DNA from: Rhodohalobacter barkolensis
Lineage (GTDB): Bacteria > Bacteroidota > Rhodothermia > Balneolales > Balneolaceae
Direction: 5' to 3'
Length of the DNA stretch: 64,000 bases
Assembly (NCBI RefSeq): GCF_002834295.1
Contig: NZ_PISP01000003.1
Coordinates: 310,001 to 374,000, forward strand
Within the stretch, counting starts at the first letter, position 1, and each line of letters begins with the position of its first letter. The notes beneath the pieces are model-generated. The model searched no databases. It was given only the letters and a program-made list of their open reading frames with translations, and was not told the origin of the DNA. Shown here in pieces: positions 63,606 through 64,000 of this stretch. The translations under genes and the position numbers were made by a program.

Positions 63606-64000
63606 TTAAATATTCCCCTCAAATATCTCATGATATGAGTTTAAGACTCGTTCATCATCAAAAAGTTTTGAACGCTCAATAGATTTCTTTCGATAGTGCT
63701 CCAAAAGGTGAGGGTTTTCTAAATATTGTTTCATTTTTTCTGCCAAGTCAGCGTCATCCTGTTCTGCCATCAATCCATACTCACCGCTATTGACCAGTCC
63801 CCGGCATCCTGAACAATTTGTCACAACGGTAGGTACACCCAAAATCATTGCTTCACAAAGAACCGTGGGTAATGCTTCAGAGATAGAGCTCATCACAAAT
63901 ACATCGCTTTTTTTTATTAAAGGGTACGGGTTGGGTAAAAACCCATGCAATATTACTGTATCTTCAAGCTTCAGACTTTTTATCAATCTGCGAATGTTCG
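63606..64000 (-). CDS. C-terminal part of a family 4 glycosyltransferase (partial)
   Basis: The frame runs off the right edge without a start. The 131 visible residues carry the second GT-B domain: VILHGFLPNPYPLIKKSDVFVMSSISEALPTVLCEAMILGVPTVVTNCSGCRGLV with E-x7-E, then the closing helices. It is the fourth family 4 glycosyltransferase on this strand. A gap of 216 bases separates it from the next gene. Confidence 0.88.
   Translation of the reverse strand, partial: NIRRLIKSLKLEDTVILHGFLPNPYPLIKKSDVFVMSSISEALPTVLCEAMILGVPTVVTNCSGCRGLVNSGEYGLMAEQDDADLAEKMKQYLENPHLLEHYRKKSIERSKLFDDERVLNSYHEIFEGNI

Overview
The window looks like chromosomal DNA from a Bacteroidota/Balneolota-type bacterium, probably Balneolia such as the Balneolaceae. 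The supporting evidence is a C-terminal type IX secretion (T9SS) sorting domain on a secreted dehydrogenase, cysteine-poor FmdB and UvrA variants of the kind found in that group, an ECF sigma/anti-sigma pair, mostly weak Shine-Dalgarno sequences and moderate GC. The genus assignment is inference. No rRNA, tRNA, CRISPR array, prophage or complete insertion sequence was recognised.

Layout. Positions 1-4.7 kb hold the tail of a membrane protein, a three-gene ABC exporter operon and an outer-membrane beta-barrel gene. Positions 4.9-14 kb hold uvrA, a repeat-rich gene-free stretch, a pair of secreted amidohydrolase paralogues (one with every metal ligand replaced), metK and ruvB. Positions 14.1-26.9 kb are housekeeping and regulatory: ppk1, an ECF sigma factor with a TPR-bearing putative anti-sigma factor, radC, an HTH/DUF2975 array with one broken member, AMP nucleosidase divergent from a Nudix hydrolase, a heptamer tandem repeat, an aminotransferase, a short FmdB-GbsR-YraN-PlsC run and a small hypothetical gene. 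Small membrane proteins follow at 27-28 kb.

From about 28 kb to the right edge lies a large surface-glycan locus read on both strands. One module resembles bacillosamine (2,4-diamino-trideoxy sugar) synthesis: a membrane 4,6-dehydratase (29.6 kb), a DegT aminotransferase (31.8 kb), and a hexapeptide acyltransferase with a PglC-like phosphoglycosyl transferase (49.9-51.2 kb). A second module on the + strand (37-44.3 kb) resembles legionaminate synthesis: LegC-like aminotransferase, NeuD-like acetyltransferase, a family 2 glycosyltransferase, a NeuB/LegI-like synthase, a NeuA/LegF-like cytidylyltransferase and a PtmE-like CBS-nucleotidyltransferase, followed by a divergent deacetylase-like protein. 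The 2-epimerase (LegG/NeuC) and a clear LegB are not in the window. Upstream of the bacillosamine acyltransferase lies a small acyl assembly set (acyl carrier protein, KAS III, an unknown protein and a FabG-like reductase), suggesting that a hydroxyacyl group is built for an amino sugar. From 54.5 kb to the right edge are two NodB-like deacetylases, a sulfotransferase, a HAD phosphatase, an ATP-grasp ligase and four family 4 glycosyltransferases, the last cut by the window edge.

Also in or near this locus are a WecA/MraY-like protein that has lost its catalytic aspartates, an AT-rich aspartate kinase and DUF4910 peptidase-like pair, a T9SS-exported dehydrogenase and several hairpin-rich repeats. 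Three of the window's repeats begin at or next to the stop codon of a gene.
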